Assembly (NCBI RefSeq): GCF_030068455.1
Contig: NZ_JAQOSQ010000002.1
Location: 124,001 to 188,000, forward strand
Direction: 5' to 3'
Length of the DNA: 64,000 nucleotides
Source: Roseofilum casamattae BLCC-M143
GTDB lineage: Bacteria; Cyanobacteriota; Cyanobacteriia; Cyanobacteriales; Desertifilaceae
The stretch's first letter is position 1; every line of letters starts with the position of its first letter. Positions 35,020 through 44,573 of this stretch are shown here, one piece after another. The position numbers and the translations under genes are program-made. The notes under the pieces are model-generated. The model was not told the DNA's origin and did no database searches. It was given only the letters and a program-made list of their open reading frames with translations.

Positions 35020-36324
35020 TCAGGATTCTAGAAGCACGTATCCCATTTCATTCAGGCGCACGAGCAGTTTTTTTAGCTCCTCCATCGCTGTACCTGGAGT
35101 TGTTGCTTCCCAGGTTATCGGATCGACTGGATGGAGACTCGTCCATCGTTCTACTAGGGAGAGGAAACGATGAGGTGCATTGATGAGCGGAAATAAACTG
35201 CTGGTGACAGTGCTATCCATCAGGGGTTTGATATTGGGGCTAATTAATAAGTAACGATCGAGGGAGATCGCTCTTTTTTCGCGAATGGTGGCGATCGCCC
35301 CTTGTCTAAATTTCTCTGTCATTAGTTGCGGGTGCAGATGAACGGTTGCTTCCTCCCACTGTCGGTCAGTCCACTCTTCAACAGAGGAAGAAGAGAGAGT
35401 ACTTTGAGGATGGCCGCACCAAAAATCCAAGAGTCGCTGGCCGCAATGAAATAGTTCGTATAGATGTAACTGCTCTTCTGCCGACATTTCGGAGAGTTTG
35501 AGCATAAAGTCAATTGGCAACTCATCTATGTTCTTAAACAGATTCTCCAAATTCCACTCATCCCAATTGACCATACTGATAAATTCCAGCTCGCTCTGCC
35601 TCAATGCATCAAACAGGTCGGGAATTTTAAATCCTTTATCGCCAACGAGCAGATGATTGGCACATAGGAGTTCGTCATAATGCTCGGGGTCTTGATTCCA
35701 GGTTAAGACTTTGAGGAAAACATTATCTTTCAGGTTCTCCATGATATCCCGCACCATCTGACATTCCTCGGCTTGCGGAGAACGATCCATTAATCCTAAT
35801 GTTTTCCAGATTTCTTGCGCTCTGAAGTAGTTAATTCTCTCGATCGCGCTATGTAAGTTTGCCCGAATAATACCATCGGGTTTCAAGACTGACCTCATTG
35901 CACTGAGACCGTCAGCAATATCATCCACTAGATACAACACTTCATCGCAGTTGATATAATCAAATTGCAATCCAAGCTTGCCGACTTCCTCGATGGACAT
36001 TGCATGGAATTCGGCATTCTCAAACCCATGAAATTTCATCCGTTCTCGGGCAAATGCTACTGATTTTTCCGATAGATCGATGCCGACTATTTTGGCTCCG
36101 GGATTAGCTTCGGCTAAGGTGAGGGATTTATAGCCACTGGCACAACCGGCATCCAGAATCACTTTACCTTCGGAGCTGATGACTTTGCGATCGCGATGGT
36201 AAAACGCAGTAACCATATTGTGCAGGTAGAGCGATCGCGAGTCATCTTTAGGCGACTTCTCTAAGGGAAAATTAAAATAAGGGAAGGTATCGTATAAATC
36301 TTTGAGTTTCTCTAGTTCTCCCAT
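35020..36324 (-). CDS. Class I SAM-dependent methyltransferase, paralogue B
   Basis: The 434-residue protein has a methyltransferase domain (about 45-185) with motif I 'ILDAGCASGYKSLTLA', acidic motif 'VGIDLSEKS' and 'FDYINCDEVLYLVDD'. A long C-terminal region follows (about 200-434) of unknown fold that may bind the substrate ('FISMVNWDEWNLENLFK', 'LDFWCGHPQS', 'PVDPITWEATTP'). It is a tandem paralogue of the gene directly upstream, similar from end to end. Targets may be proteins or glycans of the pilus locus, but there is no direct evidence. Confidence 0.82.
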   Translation of the reverse strand: MGELEKLKDLYDTFPYFNFPLEKSPKDDSRSLYLHNMVTAFYHRDRKVISSEGKVILDAGCASGYKSLTLAEANPGAKIVGIDLSEKSVAFARERMKFHGFENAEFHAMSIEEVGKLGLQFDYINCDEVLYLVDDIADGLSAMRSVLKPDGIIRANLHSAIERINYFRAQEIWKTLGLMDRSPQAEECQMVRDIMENLKDNVFLKVLTWNQDPEHYDELLCANHLLVGDKGFKIPDLFDALRQSELEFISMVNWDEWNLENLFKNIDELPIDFMLKLSEMSAEEQLHLYELFHCGQRLLDFWCGHPQSTLSSSSVEEWTDRQWEEATVHLHPQLMTEKFRQGAIATIREKRAISLDRYLLISPNIKPLMDSTVTSSLFPLINAPHRFLSLVERWTSLHPVDPITWEATTPGTAMEELKKLLVRLNEMGYVLLES

Positions 36325-36365
36325 TCAATCTCTCCCTATCTACTGAATTTATCATAAATCTGATT

Positions 36366-37688
36366 CTAATTTACCTTGGCAGTTTCCAGGAGAATATATC
36401 CCATTTCTTGCAAAGGAGTTAAGATATCTTTGACCTGTTGCATCGCTTGGGATGGGGTTGTAGCTTCCCACGTCACTGGATCGACAGCGCGAATGGCTTG
36501 CCATCGTTGGACTAACCATTGAAAGGAACGAGGTGCATCAATTAAAGGCAACAGACAACTGGTAACGAGGCTATCGACAAGGGGAGTGATGCTTGGATCG
36601 ATGGGGAGATGTTGATGCAACGCGATCGCTCTGATTTCTGAGATGGCTGCGATCGCTTCTTGCTTAAAGTTCTCGGTTCTCAGTTGCGGATGGTAATGTA
36701 CCATTGCCTGCTGCCATTGTTCTTCTGTCCAGTCCTCAATGGCAGTAATAGTTGAGTGGTCTTGAGGATGTCCGCACCAAAAGTCTATCAGTCTGTGCCC
36801 AAAAGTAAATAGCTCGTGCAAGTGCAGTTGTTCGGCGATCGACATTTCTGAGAGCTGAAACATTAATTCTACTGGCAATTCCTCTAAGTCTTTGAAGATG
36901 TTCGATATATCCCAGTAATGCCAGTTTACCATGCTAATAAACTCGAGATTGCTTTTGTCGAGAGCTGCAAATAGTTCTGGCATTTCAAATCCTTTGTCGC
37001 CAATAAACAGATGATTCATTCCCAAGTTAATATCAGAACCTTCTCGATCGTATTCGCTCTTCCAAGTAATTTGCTTCAGTGCAACACCATCTTTAATATT
37101 TTTCATAATTTCGCGTAGCATTTGATAGTCACTAGCTTCCGGCGCGCGATCCATTAAGTGCAGTTGTTTCCAAATTCTCTGGGCCCGATACAAGGGTTCT
37201 CGTTGCAACGAGCTATGCAAGTTTGCTCGAATAATTCCATCAGGTTTAAGGATTGATTGAAAAACGCTGAGAGTATAACCAATATCTGGAGAAAGATAGA
37301 GTACTTCGTCGCAGTTAATATAATCAAATGTTAGACCGAGATCGTTGGCGCGATCGAGAGGTATTTCATGAAACTCAGCATTTTCAATGCCATAAAACTG
37401 AAACCGATCTTTAGCAATTTTTAGAGATTCTGCCGATACATCAATTCCAACTATTTTTGCACCGGGATTCGCGGTGGCGAGAATTAAGGTCTTAGAACCC
37501 GTTCCGCAACCCGCATCTAAAATTATTTTATTGGCTGGATCGATGACTTGCAAATCGCGACGGTAAAAGGCAGTCACCATATTATGGATGTAGAGCAAAC
37601 GGGCATTATCTTTAAATGAATCTTCTACCGGAATATTAAAGTAAGGGGTGATGTCAAACTGGTCTCTGATCCGATCGAGTTCTGCCAT
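36366..37688 (-). CDS. Class I SAM-dependent methyltransferase, paralogue A
   Basis: The 440-residue protein shares domain order and many motifs with its downstream neighbour: 'ILDAGCGTGSKTLILA', 'VGIDVSAES', 'FDYINCDEVLYLSPD', 'FISMVNWHYWD', 'LIDFWCGHPQD' and 'PVDPVTWEATTP'. The two genes are 41 bp apart and arose by tandem duplication. Motif I here is the more canonical of the two (GCGTGS against GCASGY). It lies 19 bp downstream of lnt on the same strand and may be in its transcript. Confidence 0.82.
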   Translation of the reverse strand: MAELDRIRDQFDITPYFNIPVEDSFKDNARLLYIHNMVTAFYRRDLQVIDPANKIILDAGCGTGSKTLILATANPGAKIVGIDVSAESLKIAKDRFQFYGIENAEFHEIPLDRANDLGLTFDYINCDEVLYLSPDIGYTLSVFQSILKPDGIIRANLHSSLQREPLYRAQRIWKQLHLMDRAPEASDYQMLREIMKNIKDGVALKQITWKSEYDREGSDINLGMNHLFIGDKGFEMPELFAALDKSNLEFISMVNWHYWDISNIFKDLEELPVELMFQLSEMSIAEQLHLHELFTFGHRLIDFWCGHPQDHSTITAIEDWTEEQWQQAMVHYHPQLRTENFKQEAIAAISEIRAIALHQHLPIDPSITPLVDSLVTSCLLPLIDAPRSFQWLVQRWQAIRAVDPVTWEATTPSQAMQQVKDILTPLQEMGYILLETAKVN

Positions 37689-37707
37689 AATACTCCGGAC
37701 AACTTAT

Positions 37708-39240
37708 CTAGTTCGTAAATTGCGATCGCACCCACCCCACTCCTACCATAATCCACAGCAGGGGAACGAGCCAGTCTCCCCAGCGGACGTAGGGAGTTTG
37801 CGATCGCCTCCGCTCTATCATACCCGAATGGATTTGATAGCGATCGCGCTCCGAGATCCAACGAGTTATGCCGCGATGGTCTACGATCGCAGAATAGCCG
37901 GTATTGGTGGCGCGGACGGTGTCGCGATCGCATTCTATGGCTCGCATGACATCTTGCGCGTGGTGTTGCCATTGCATGGCGGAGCTGTAGTGAGCGTCGT
38001 TGGAAGCGGTAATGATGAATTCTCCACCTGCTGCGGTTTGTTGGCGAAAGAGTTGGGAAAAGGCGGAATCGTAACAAATTCCAACAATAGCTTGACCTAC
38101 GGGAGTCTTTACGATTTGCTCGAACGATCCTCTGGCTAACCGAGCCTCTAGAGGAGAAAGGCGATTAATTAATTTCCCGACAATGGATTCAAAGGGAATA
38201 TATTCGCCGAGAGGAACGAGCTTAGTTTTATCGTATTGACTAATAATTTCGCCGGTTTTATCTAAAGTGAATAAACTGTTGGTAAGACGATCGCCTTGTT
38301 TTCCGAAAGCACCAATCCAAACGGGAATTTGGCGATCGCGAATGGCTTGGGATAAGGCAGAATAGCGCTGGTTCGGATTCGTCCAGAGAAAAGGGAGAGC
38401 GGTTTCGGGAGTCAGGACAATATCGACATTGCGATCGGCGAGCTTCTGATATCCTCGAGCATAACCGGCCAGTGCCTCGCGCCATCCCTGAGAATACAGC
38501 TTAATCTCATTTGGAATATTGCCTTGAATAATACCAACTTTAAAGGTATCCGGAGAGCGAACGGATACAGAATTCTGGTACAACCAATATCCCATACCAT
38601 GAGCCAGAATAATCAGCAGGAAACCACTAATTAAAGTCGATCTGAAATCGGATTTTTGGTTGAGTCGGGCCGCAATAGACTCGGCAATGCAACCATTAAA
38701 AGCAACGAGAACTGCCGTCACCGCATTCGGGCCGGATAATTGTCCTAAATGCAAGATAGCTAAATTAAATGGACTTTGAGTATAAGAGAGGGAACTCCAC
38801 CACAAATCGGAAGTACTCCAAATCCCTTCAAGAAGACACCAGAGGGCGGTTCCAGCAAGGACGGTAGAGCCGGGAAACCGCTGTAAGAGAAGGGCCCAGA
38901 TGGCGACCAGCGCGCTTCCCCAGAGAGTAATGAAAACCCAGACGGAAATAGCGATGGTTAAACTCGCTAACCAGGGAACCCCCAACCACGTCATGGGATG
39001 GATACCCGTAATCCAAAAGAGAGCAATTCCATGAAATCCGATGCCCCAAACTAAGCCATAGCTCAGTGTGGATTTCCAGGAAGAGGAGCGGCGAATGCAT
39101 ATCCAGAGCGGGATTAAGGCAATCCAAGCTAAGGGCCATGCCTTAACCGGAGCAGTAGTTAAGCCCATGAGGATGCCCCCAACTAGGGAAATGAGTAACT
39201 CTCTTTGGGTGCGATCGGAACGTTGTTGAGATTCAACCAT
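37708..39240 (-). CDS. lnt: Apolipoprotein N-acyltransferase
   Basis: Lnt adds the third acyl chain to the N-terminal cysteine of lipoproteins in the inner membrane. The N-terminal 200 residues hold about six to seven membrane helices. The periplasmic nitrilase-like domain has the catalytic triad Glu279 ('TPETALPF'), Lys340 ('TKLVPLGEYIPF') and Cys389 ('GICYDSAF'). A final membrane helix lies at the C-terminus. The length of 510 residues is normal. It is the first gene of the long same-strand array but is a housekeeping gene and may be unrelated to the glycan genes in function. Confidence 0.93.
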   Translation of the reverse strand: MVESQQRSDRTQRELLISLVGGILMGLTTAPVKAWPLAWIALIPLWICIRRSSSWKSTLSYGLVWGIGFHGIALFWITGIHPMTWLGVPWLASLTIAISVWVFITLWGSALVAIWALLLQRFPGSTVLAGTALWCLLEGIWSTSDLWWSSLSYTQSPFNLAILHLGQLSGPNAVTAVLVAFNGCIAESIAARLNQKSDFRSTLISGFLLIILAHGMGYWLYQNSVSVRSPDTFKVGIIQGNIPNEIKLYSQGWREALAGYARGYQKLADRNVDIVLTPETALPFLWTNPNQRYSALSQAIRDRQIPVWIGAFGKQGDRLTNSLFTLDKTGEIISQYDKTKLVPLGEYIPFESIVGKLINRLSPLEARLARGSFEQIVKTPVGQAIVGICYDSAFSQLFRQQTAAGGEFIITASNDAHYSSAMQWQHHAQDVMRAIECDRDTVRATNTGYSAIVDHRGITRWISERDRYQIHSGMIERRRSQTPYVRWGDWLVPLLWIMVGVGWVRSQFTN

Positions 39241-39302
39241 GAATTGCCAGATTAGCGAGACTTTGGAGGGTTAAGATAGGATAGAGAACATTCAGTTATA
39301 CT

Positions 39303-39647
39303 ATGTCTAACTATACGATCGCATTATCCGAGCAAACTTACCAGTCCCTCCTAGAAGTTGCCCGAAAGCAAGGCTTAACTCCAGAAGATTGGATTGCCGC
39401 TCAACTTCCTAGACCGCAACAAGAACCCCAACCTTTATTGGAAAAGAATCGAGATTTAATCGGGGCTATTGATAGTGGCATCCAACTGTTTTCTGGGGAT
39501 AAGATAGCCAGAAAACGAGATAGAGCAGCGTTACTCTCCAAGGATAACCCTTGGCAGGTGATGTTTGAGGCTCTACAGGAGTTTCCAGAAGATCTACAAA
39601 TTGAGCGCGATCGCTCGTTGCCAATAGAACGAGAGCCAATTATATGA
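39303..39647 (+). CDS. Antitoxin-like partner of the VapC toxin
   Basis: The 114-residue protein begins 'MSNYTIALSEQTYQSLLEVA', a short beta strand and helix as in ribbon-helix-helix antitoxins, and has a Pro/Gln-rich middle and an acidic end. It overlaps the PIN-domain gene by four bases (ATGA), the usual coupled arrangement of a toxin-antitoxin pair. Its identity as antitoxin rests mainly on this position. Antitoxins of this type normally bind their own promoter together with the toxin. Confidence 0.75.
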   Translation: MSNYTIALSEQTYQSLLEVARKQGLTPEDWIAAQLPRPQQEPQPLLEKNRDLIGAIDSGIQLFSGDKIARKRDRAALLSKDNPWQVMFEALQEFPEDLQIERDRSLPIEREPII

Positions 39648-40042
39648 AGATTTTGCTGGATACGGATATTTGTGTCTATACAATTAACCGTAGAGACCCT
39701 AAACTCTTGGAACGGTTACAATCCTATTCTGTCGGTGAAGTTGGTATCTCAGCAATTACTTATGCCGAGCTACGCTTTGGCGTTGAAAATAGTGCCCGTC
39801 GTGAAGAAAATAGTGACCGGTTGGAACGTTTTCTCTTACCTCTAGAAATTCTGCCTTTTGATGAGGCCGCAGGGGTTTGTTATGGACGACTCAGGACTGA
39901 ACTGAAACGGGCTGGATCGATCGTTGGCAATAACGATCTATTGATTGCCAGTCATGCTTTGAGTCTCAATTTGGCGATCGCCGCCAATAATCTGCGCGAA
40001 TTTAGCCGCGTCCCCAATCTTCAGGTCGAACAGTGGATATGA
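39644..40042 (+). CDS. vapC: VapC-type PIN-domain ribonuclease toxin
   Basis: The 132-residue PIN domain has the conserved acidic residues Asp6 ('LLDTDICVY'), Glu42 ('TYAELRFG') and Asp98 ('GNNDLLIASHAL'), which bind the metal ions that cut RNA. The length and C-terminal 'NNLREFSRVPNLQVEQW' are typical of VapC/FitB-like toxins. The ATG overlaps the stop of the preceding gene (ATGA), which indicates translational coupling to the antitoxin. All catalytic positions seen are intact, so it is probably active, in contrast to the vapC remnant at 54867. Confidence 0.9.
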   Translation: MKILLDTDICVYTINRRDPKLLERLQSYSVGEVGISAITYAELRFGVENSARREENSDRLERFLLPLEILPFDEAAGVCYGRLRTELKRAGSIVGNNDLLIASHALSLNLAIAANNLREFSRVPNLQVEQWI

Positions 40043-40102
40043 GAGGCGATCGCAATCCAGCATCCCCAGAACACACCGGGTTTCTAGCCTCACCGGGATC
40101 TG

Positions 40103-40165
40103 AGAAACCGGGTTTCTGATGTCACATCAACGCAGATGCTCATGAGTTGCAGAAACCCGGTTTCT
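40103..40165. repeat. AGAAACC(G/C)GGTTTCT repeat pair, second locus
   Basis: Palindromic 15-mers AGAAACCGGGTTTCT (40103-40117) and AGAAACCCGGTTTCT (40151-40165) lie between the convergent vapC and opcA genes. A partial unit (ACCGGGTTTCT) precedes them at about 40076-40086. They match the pair at 479-515. Pairing of the two arms can form a long stem, so a bidirectional terminator role is plausible. Confidence 0.75.
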
Positions 40166-40176
40166 GGCTTCAGTAG

Positions 40177-41517
40177 CTAAAACTGGCGGAGTTTAATAAT
40201 TTCCGCACTCACGGACAGACTTTCTTCGTACAACACATCCCGTCCCCAGCGCTGCAACTGCTGACTCATCATGGCTTCCGCCTTTTGGTCGGTCACGGCA
40301 GTTACTTGTTCCGTGCGACAAGATTGGGCGCTTCCTCCAGCTTCCATGCGCATACACCCAGTAGTTTCCGAACATAAAATCGTGCAACAATTGGCGCCAG
40401 GATAACTGGAATTGAGCAAAACACCGACAAGATCTCCGGGGATTTCGCCCCAATCTGCCGTCGGAATTCCCGCAAGTTCCACATGAATGGTTTTGTCATC
40501 TGTACCGGTTAATTCCACCCGTTTGATGTCGTAGTCTCCGCCTTCTTCAGTGTAAGAAATCGGTTTCCAATCGAGACGACTGGCGAGCCATCCTAAGAAC
40601 ATTAAAGCTTGGGCATCATTTCCTTTTTCATAGTCAATGGTAACGCGATCGATATCGACTAATGATTGCCGTCGTTCGGGAGGATCGAAAGCGGCTGCAG
40701 TTAATTCTTGCCAGGGATAAAAGCGATGCCAATTGAGATCGGCAATATAAGTTTCCGACTCAATTAGTTCGTTAATTTTCAATAACTCGGCAGCCGGATC
40801 GCTGAAATAACAAGAATCCACCACAATACAATTGGCTTGTTGTGCCAGTTCTCGAAACAGCGGTTGTTCCGGATTTGGAGTGGCTTTCCACCAGAAAAAC
40901 TTAGGTAAATCGGGAATAAGTAGAGAAGCAATCAGATCTTTAACGCGCTCTAAGGCTTCTTTGGTGCCGCGTAAGGTAATGTACTCGCAACAAACTAACG
41001 TTCCGCCGCTGTTACTTTTGCGGATAGGACAATAGGCAGAGACTTGCGCGCTGACCCCTTTATCTTCACCGAGAACCGGGCATAACGTAATGATACGACA
41101 GGGGTTCTGGTTGGCGATCGCCTCGCTAATACTCGAACCGCGAAAATCCGGATTACTCAGGGGTGCTTTCTCTTCCGGCGATCGCTTCTCATAGTCTCCT
41201 CGCAACCGCTCCAGGGTTTGCGAATCAACGCGACTGGTAATCCGCAATCCGTAGCTGGCTTGCGCTTTGCCGATCGCTTCCTTGGTTTTCGGCCCGTTAA
41301 TCCCATCAATAGCTCCCTCGTAAAATCCCAAGGCAGCCAGCAATTGTTGGTATTCCTCCGGCTCGTAAACCACCATACTAAAGGTTGCCGCGCGCGTTGC
41401 CACTGGAGTAGCTTTTCCCGTATTTTGGCTCAACCAAATCTTATTCAGCTCTGCTTCAATTTCGCTCAGAGAAATATCTTTCGGCTTTTGCAGTGTAACA
41501 ATTGGAGTGGTAGTCAT
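40177..41517 (-). CDS. opcA: Glucose-6-phosphate dehydrogenase assembly protein OpcA
   Basis: OpcA is the cyanobacterial redox-responsive activator of glucose-6-phosphate dehydrogenase and makes it assemble into its active form. The 446-residue protein matches the family in length and in its C-terminal domain. It carries several cysteines ('CRIITLCPV', 'CPIRKSN', 'CCEY', 'CCTILCSE'), some of which may be thioredoxin targets. An extra peptidoglycan-binding-like segment ('ALGFYEGAIDGINGPKTKEA') sits near residues 60-95. It is the last gene of the fbp-zwf-opcA cluster, 45 bp after zwf. Confidence 0.93.
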   Translation of the reverse strand: MTTTPIVTLQKPKDISLSEIEAELNKIWLSQNTGKATPVATRAATFSMVVYEPEEYQQLLAALGFYEGAIDGINGPKTKEAIGKAQASYGLRITSRVDSQTLERLRGDYEKRSPEEKAPLSNPDFRGSSISEAIANQNPCRIITLCPVLGEDKGVSAQVSAYCPIRKSNSGGTLVCCEYITLRGTKEALERVKDLIASLLIPDLPKFFWWKATPNPEQPLFRELAQQANCIVVDSCYFSDPAAELLKINELIESETYIADLNWHRFYPWQELTAAAFDPPERRQSLVDIDRVTIDYEKGNDAQALMFLGWLASRLDWKPISYTEEGGDYDIKRVELTGTDDKTIHVELAGIPTADWGEIPGDLVGVLLNSSYPGANCCTILCSETTGCMRMEAGGSAQSCRTEQVTAVTDQKAEAMMSQQLQRWGRDVLYEESLSVSAEIIKLRQF

Positions 41518-41562
41518 AACTTTAAGTAACTGGTGAAAACGAACTAGCGATCGAAAATGGAA

Positions 41563-43092
41563 TTACAGCCTGCGCCACCGGCGACCATCTTTATTTAGCA
41601 ATAACTCTGCCTCCACGGGTTCCCAAGTCCCCGCCTCATAGAGAGGAATGACTTCTGGAGGAGCGGGAGCATCCCAAGCATTCAACACCGGAGTTAGCGC
41701 TCGCCAAGACGCTTCCACCTCGTCGCCGCGCGTAAACAGAGTTTGGTCTCCTAACATGCAATCGATTAACAGACGGCTATAAGCATCGGTATTTGCTTGA
41801 CCGAACGCGCGATCGTAGCGAAAATCCATATCAACCGAGCGAGTCCGCAGCGAACTCCCCGGAGTTTTCACCTCAAAGCGCATGGAAATTCCCTCATTCG
41901 GTTGAATCCGCATGGCGAGCACATTCGGGTTCGCCTGTTTTGCTGCCGACTGAAACATTAAATACGGCACTTCCTTAAACTGAATCGCAATCTCCGATAC
42001 TTTTTTCGGCATTCGTTTCCCCGTACGCAAATAGAACGGAACTCCTTTCCAGCGCCAGTTATCAATTTGCAACTTCAGCGCCGCATAAGTCGGAGTCACC
42101 GAATCCGGACTGGCTCCCTCTTCCTCCCGATATCCCGGAACCGGTTTTCCCTTGCTCCATCCTGCCGTATACTGACCGCGAACCGCACATTGCGACAAAT
42201 CGTCAATATTGGCTAAATTAGTCGCCTGTACGACCTTCACTTTCTCATTGCGAATACTATCCGCATCCAGGGAGTTGGGCGGTTCCATTGCCGTCAGAGA
42301 AAATAACTGCATCAGGTGATTTTGCACCATATCTCGCAGCGCTCCCGACGTTTCGTAATATCCCGCTCGTCCTTCCAAACCCACCATCTCGGCCACCGTG
42401 ATTTGCACGTGGTCGATAAACTGCCGATTCCACAACGGCTCGAAAATCGCATTAGCAAAGCGGAAGACTAAGAGATTCTGTACCGTTTCTTTCCCCAAAT
42501 AGTGGTCGATGCGGTATACCTGTTTTTCATCGCAAACTTGATTGACCACCCGGTTCAGACGGCGCGCGCTACTCAGGTCTCGCCCAAAGGGTTTTTCAAT
42601 CACCAACCGCTGTTTCGTCGGATCGGCTAACATGCCTGCTTCTCCCAACTGTTGTGTCGCTTCGCCAAAGAAACGCGGCGCAACCGAAAGGTAAAAGACG
42701 CGGTTGCCTCGGGTTCTCCGCTTCTCATCCAACTCAGCCAAAAACGCTTTCAATTTTTGGTAGCTTTCCGGGTTATCAATGTCGCCAGGGCAGTAGAACA
42801 GTCCTTCGGAAAACTCATTCCACAGCTCTTCTGATTGCAGTCCGCCACCAAATTCCTCAACACCTTCGCGCATGTGTTCGCGGAAAAAATCGTGACTCCA
42901 CTGGCGACGAGCGACTCCCACGATAGTTAGTTCTGGGGGCAGTCGGCGCTCGAGTTTCATTTGGTAGAGTGCGGGAACCAGTTTGCGCTGGGTTAGGTCT
43001 CCGGATGCTCCGAAAATGACCAGAATTTGGGGTTCGGGAACTCGGTCTTGTTGCAGGCCAACGCGCAAGGGGTTTTCTGTCAGGGTAACCAT
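41563..43092 (-). CDS. zwf: Glucose-6-phosphate 1-dehydrogenase
   Basis: The enzyme oxidises glucose 6-phosphate to 6-phosphogluconolactone with NADP, the first step of the oxidative pentose phosphate pathway used in the dark. It has the cofactor motif '[13 protein letters not shown]' (28-40) and the substrate-binding/catalytic motif '[15 protein letters not shown]'. The length of 509 residues is normal. It lies between fbp (53 bp upstream) and opcA (45 bp downstream) on the same strand, the classical cyanobacterial order. Confidence 0.96.
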   Translation of the reverse strand: MVTLTENPLRVGLQQDRVPEPQILVIFGASGDLTQRKLVPALYQMKLERRLPPELTIVGVARRQWSHDFFREHMREGVEEFGGGLQSEELWNEFSEGLFYCPGDIDNPESYQKLKAFLAELDEKRRTRGNRVFYLSVAPRFFGEATQQLGEAGMLADPTKQRLVIEKPFGRDLSSARRLNRVVNQVCDEKQVYRIDHYLGKETVQNLLVFRFANAIFEPLWNRQFIDHVQITVAEMVGLEGRAGYYETSGALRDMVQNHLMQLFSLTAMEPPNSLDADSIRNEKVKVVQATNLANIDDLSQCAVRGQYTAGWSKGKPVPGYREEEGASPDSVTPTYAALKLQIDNWRWKGVPFYLRTGKRMPKKVSEIAIQFKEVPYLMFQSAAKQANPNVLAMRIQPNEGISMRFEVKTPGSSLRTRSVDMDFRYDRAFGQANTDAYSRLLIDCMLGDQTLFTRGDEVEASWRALTPVLNAWDAPAPPEVIPLYEAGTWEPVEAELLLNKDGRRWRRL

Positions 43093-43145
43093 CGGTAATT
43101 TAGGTAATGGGTAATAGAGAATAGGGGTAAAATTTACTGCTGTTG

Positions 43146-44204
43146 CTAATCGACGAGTGCGGGTTCTTTGCTTGGGCTGATTTTGCTGAGAAAGGATTCA
43201 GCGAGAGTGACATCTTCGGAGGAGCCAATAATTAGGGGAGTGCGAGTATGCAGTTTTTCGGGGACAACATCGAGGATATTTTCAACTCCGGTACTGGCGC
43301 GGCCGCCCGCTTGTTCGGCTAAGTAAGCGAGGGGAGCAGACTCGTAAAGCAGTCGCAGTTTGCCTTCTGGTTTTTTCAGGGTTCCGGGATAGAGAAATAC
43401 TCCGCCTTGGAAGAGGATGCGATGGAAGTCTCCGACGAGAGCGCCACCATAACGGGCTGTATAGCCTTCTTGTAAATGGACGTGGCGGACGTAGTCGCGC
43501 ACGGGTTCGTCCCATTGCCAGAAGTTCCCTTCATTCAGGCTGTAGACGGAGCCATGGGGCGGGATTTGAATGTTTTCGCGGCTGAGAATAAATTCGCCTA
43601 AACTGGGGTCGAGGTTGAAGGAGTGAACGCCGTTGCCGATGGAGTAGACGAGGATGGTACTGGGGCCGTAAAGGATATAGCCGGCGGCAATTTGTTTGCG
43701 GCCGTGTTGCAGGAGGTCGGAGGCGCTACCGTCGAGGTCGATGCCTTCTTGTTGGCGAATGGAGAAGATGGAGCCGACGTTAATGTTAATATCGACGTTG
43801 GAGGAGCCATCAATGGGATCGTAGATGAGGGTATGCCGACCGATGGGGCAGTTTTCGGGAATGTAGTAGGGCTTTTCCATTTCCTCGGAGGCGAGGCGAC
43901 AAACGAGTCCGCTTTGTTGGAAAACGGAGATAAACACATCGTTGGCGTAGACATCCATTTTTTTCACGGATTCGCCTTGGATGTTTGTATCTCCCGTGAA
44001 GCCGAGAACGTTTTCCATGAGTCCGGCTCTGGAGAGGCGGCGGGAGATGAGTTTGCCAGCGAGGGCAATTCGATTCATAATTGCGCTGATGTCTTGAGCA
44101 TCTGCGGAAATGCTATGCAGTTGCTGGAAGACGTGGCGAGAGAGGGTGGTGCAATCCCGGTCTAGGGCACTTTTCTGGGCGGCTGGGACGTGGACATCGG
44201 CCAT
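43146..44204 (-). CDS. fbp: Class I fructose-1,6-bisphosphatase
   Basis: The enzyme removes the 1-phosphate of fructose 1,6-bisphosphate in the Calvin cycle and gluconeogenesis. The family signature '[18 protein letters not shown]' (about 128-145) and '[15 protein letters not shown]' near the C-terminus are clear, and the length of 352 residues fits class I. It heads the fbp-zwf-opcA operon, so one transcript carries a reductive and an oxidative pentose enzyme. Redox control by thioredoxin/OpcA is known to keep these from running together. Confidence 0.96.
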   Translation of the reverse strand: MADVHVPAAQKSALDRDCTTLSRHVFQQLHSISADAQDISAIMNRIALAGKLISRRLSRAGLMENVLGFTGDTNIQGESVKKMDVYANDVFISVFQQSGLVCRLASEEMEKPYYIPENCPIGRHTLIYDPIDGSSNVDININVGSIFSIRQQEGIDLDGSASDLLQHGRKQIAAGYILYGPSTILVYSIGNGVHSFNLDPSLGEFILSRENIQIPPHGSVYSLNEGNFWQWDEPVRDYVRHVHLQEGYTARYGGALVGDFHRILFQGGVFLYPGTLKKPEGKLRLLYESAPLAYLAEQAGGRASTGVENILDVVPEKLHTRTPLIIGSSEDVTLAESFLSKISPSKEPALVD

Positions 44205-44573
44205 TGGGCTTCTCCGTCGTTGAGCAATGGTATACCGAGCAGCAAATCGTTATGGTTCGGACAGGGTTGCTGCTCTGTTATTTTGGTTTTCCTCAATCTT
44301 AGAGAACAGCTTTTCGCAACTGGTCTAACCTTAAGGCGAACTACAGAAATTGAGGTGGGGGAATGGGGTAGTTTGGTATAGGCGATCGCATTTTTCTGGG
44401 GGTCTTGCCTGAGTACCCTGAGTTTTGGTTACCGCGAGCCAAGCCGATCGAGTCTGCCATGATAGGATCGAGTGGCTGGAGGTGGCCTTGCGCAAGCAAA
44501 CCGGATCGCATGTTCTCCAAACGCGATCGGTAGCAGTACTATTACAAAATTCAACTAAATCTATCTATGTCTT
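44205..44573. other. Divergent intergenic region between fbp and a Uma2 gene, 369 bp
   Basis: This gap should contain the promoter of the fbp-zwf-opcA operon and that of the Uma2 gene. A 9-bp inverted repeat, GAGCAGCAA at 44237-44245 and TTGCTGCTC at 44267-44275, lies about 35 bp upstream of fbp and could be an operator or leader hairpin. Two HIP1-type sites are present. I see no gene, RNA or other repeat. Confidence 0.4.

Noticed and set aside
43623-44165. 180-residue plus-strand frame antisense to fbp
   Set aside because: It covers the conserved FBPase signature on the other strand and is a shadow of its codon bias.
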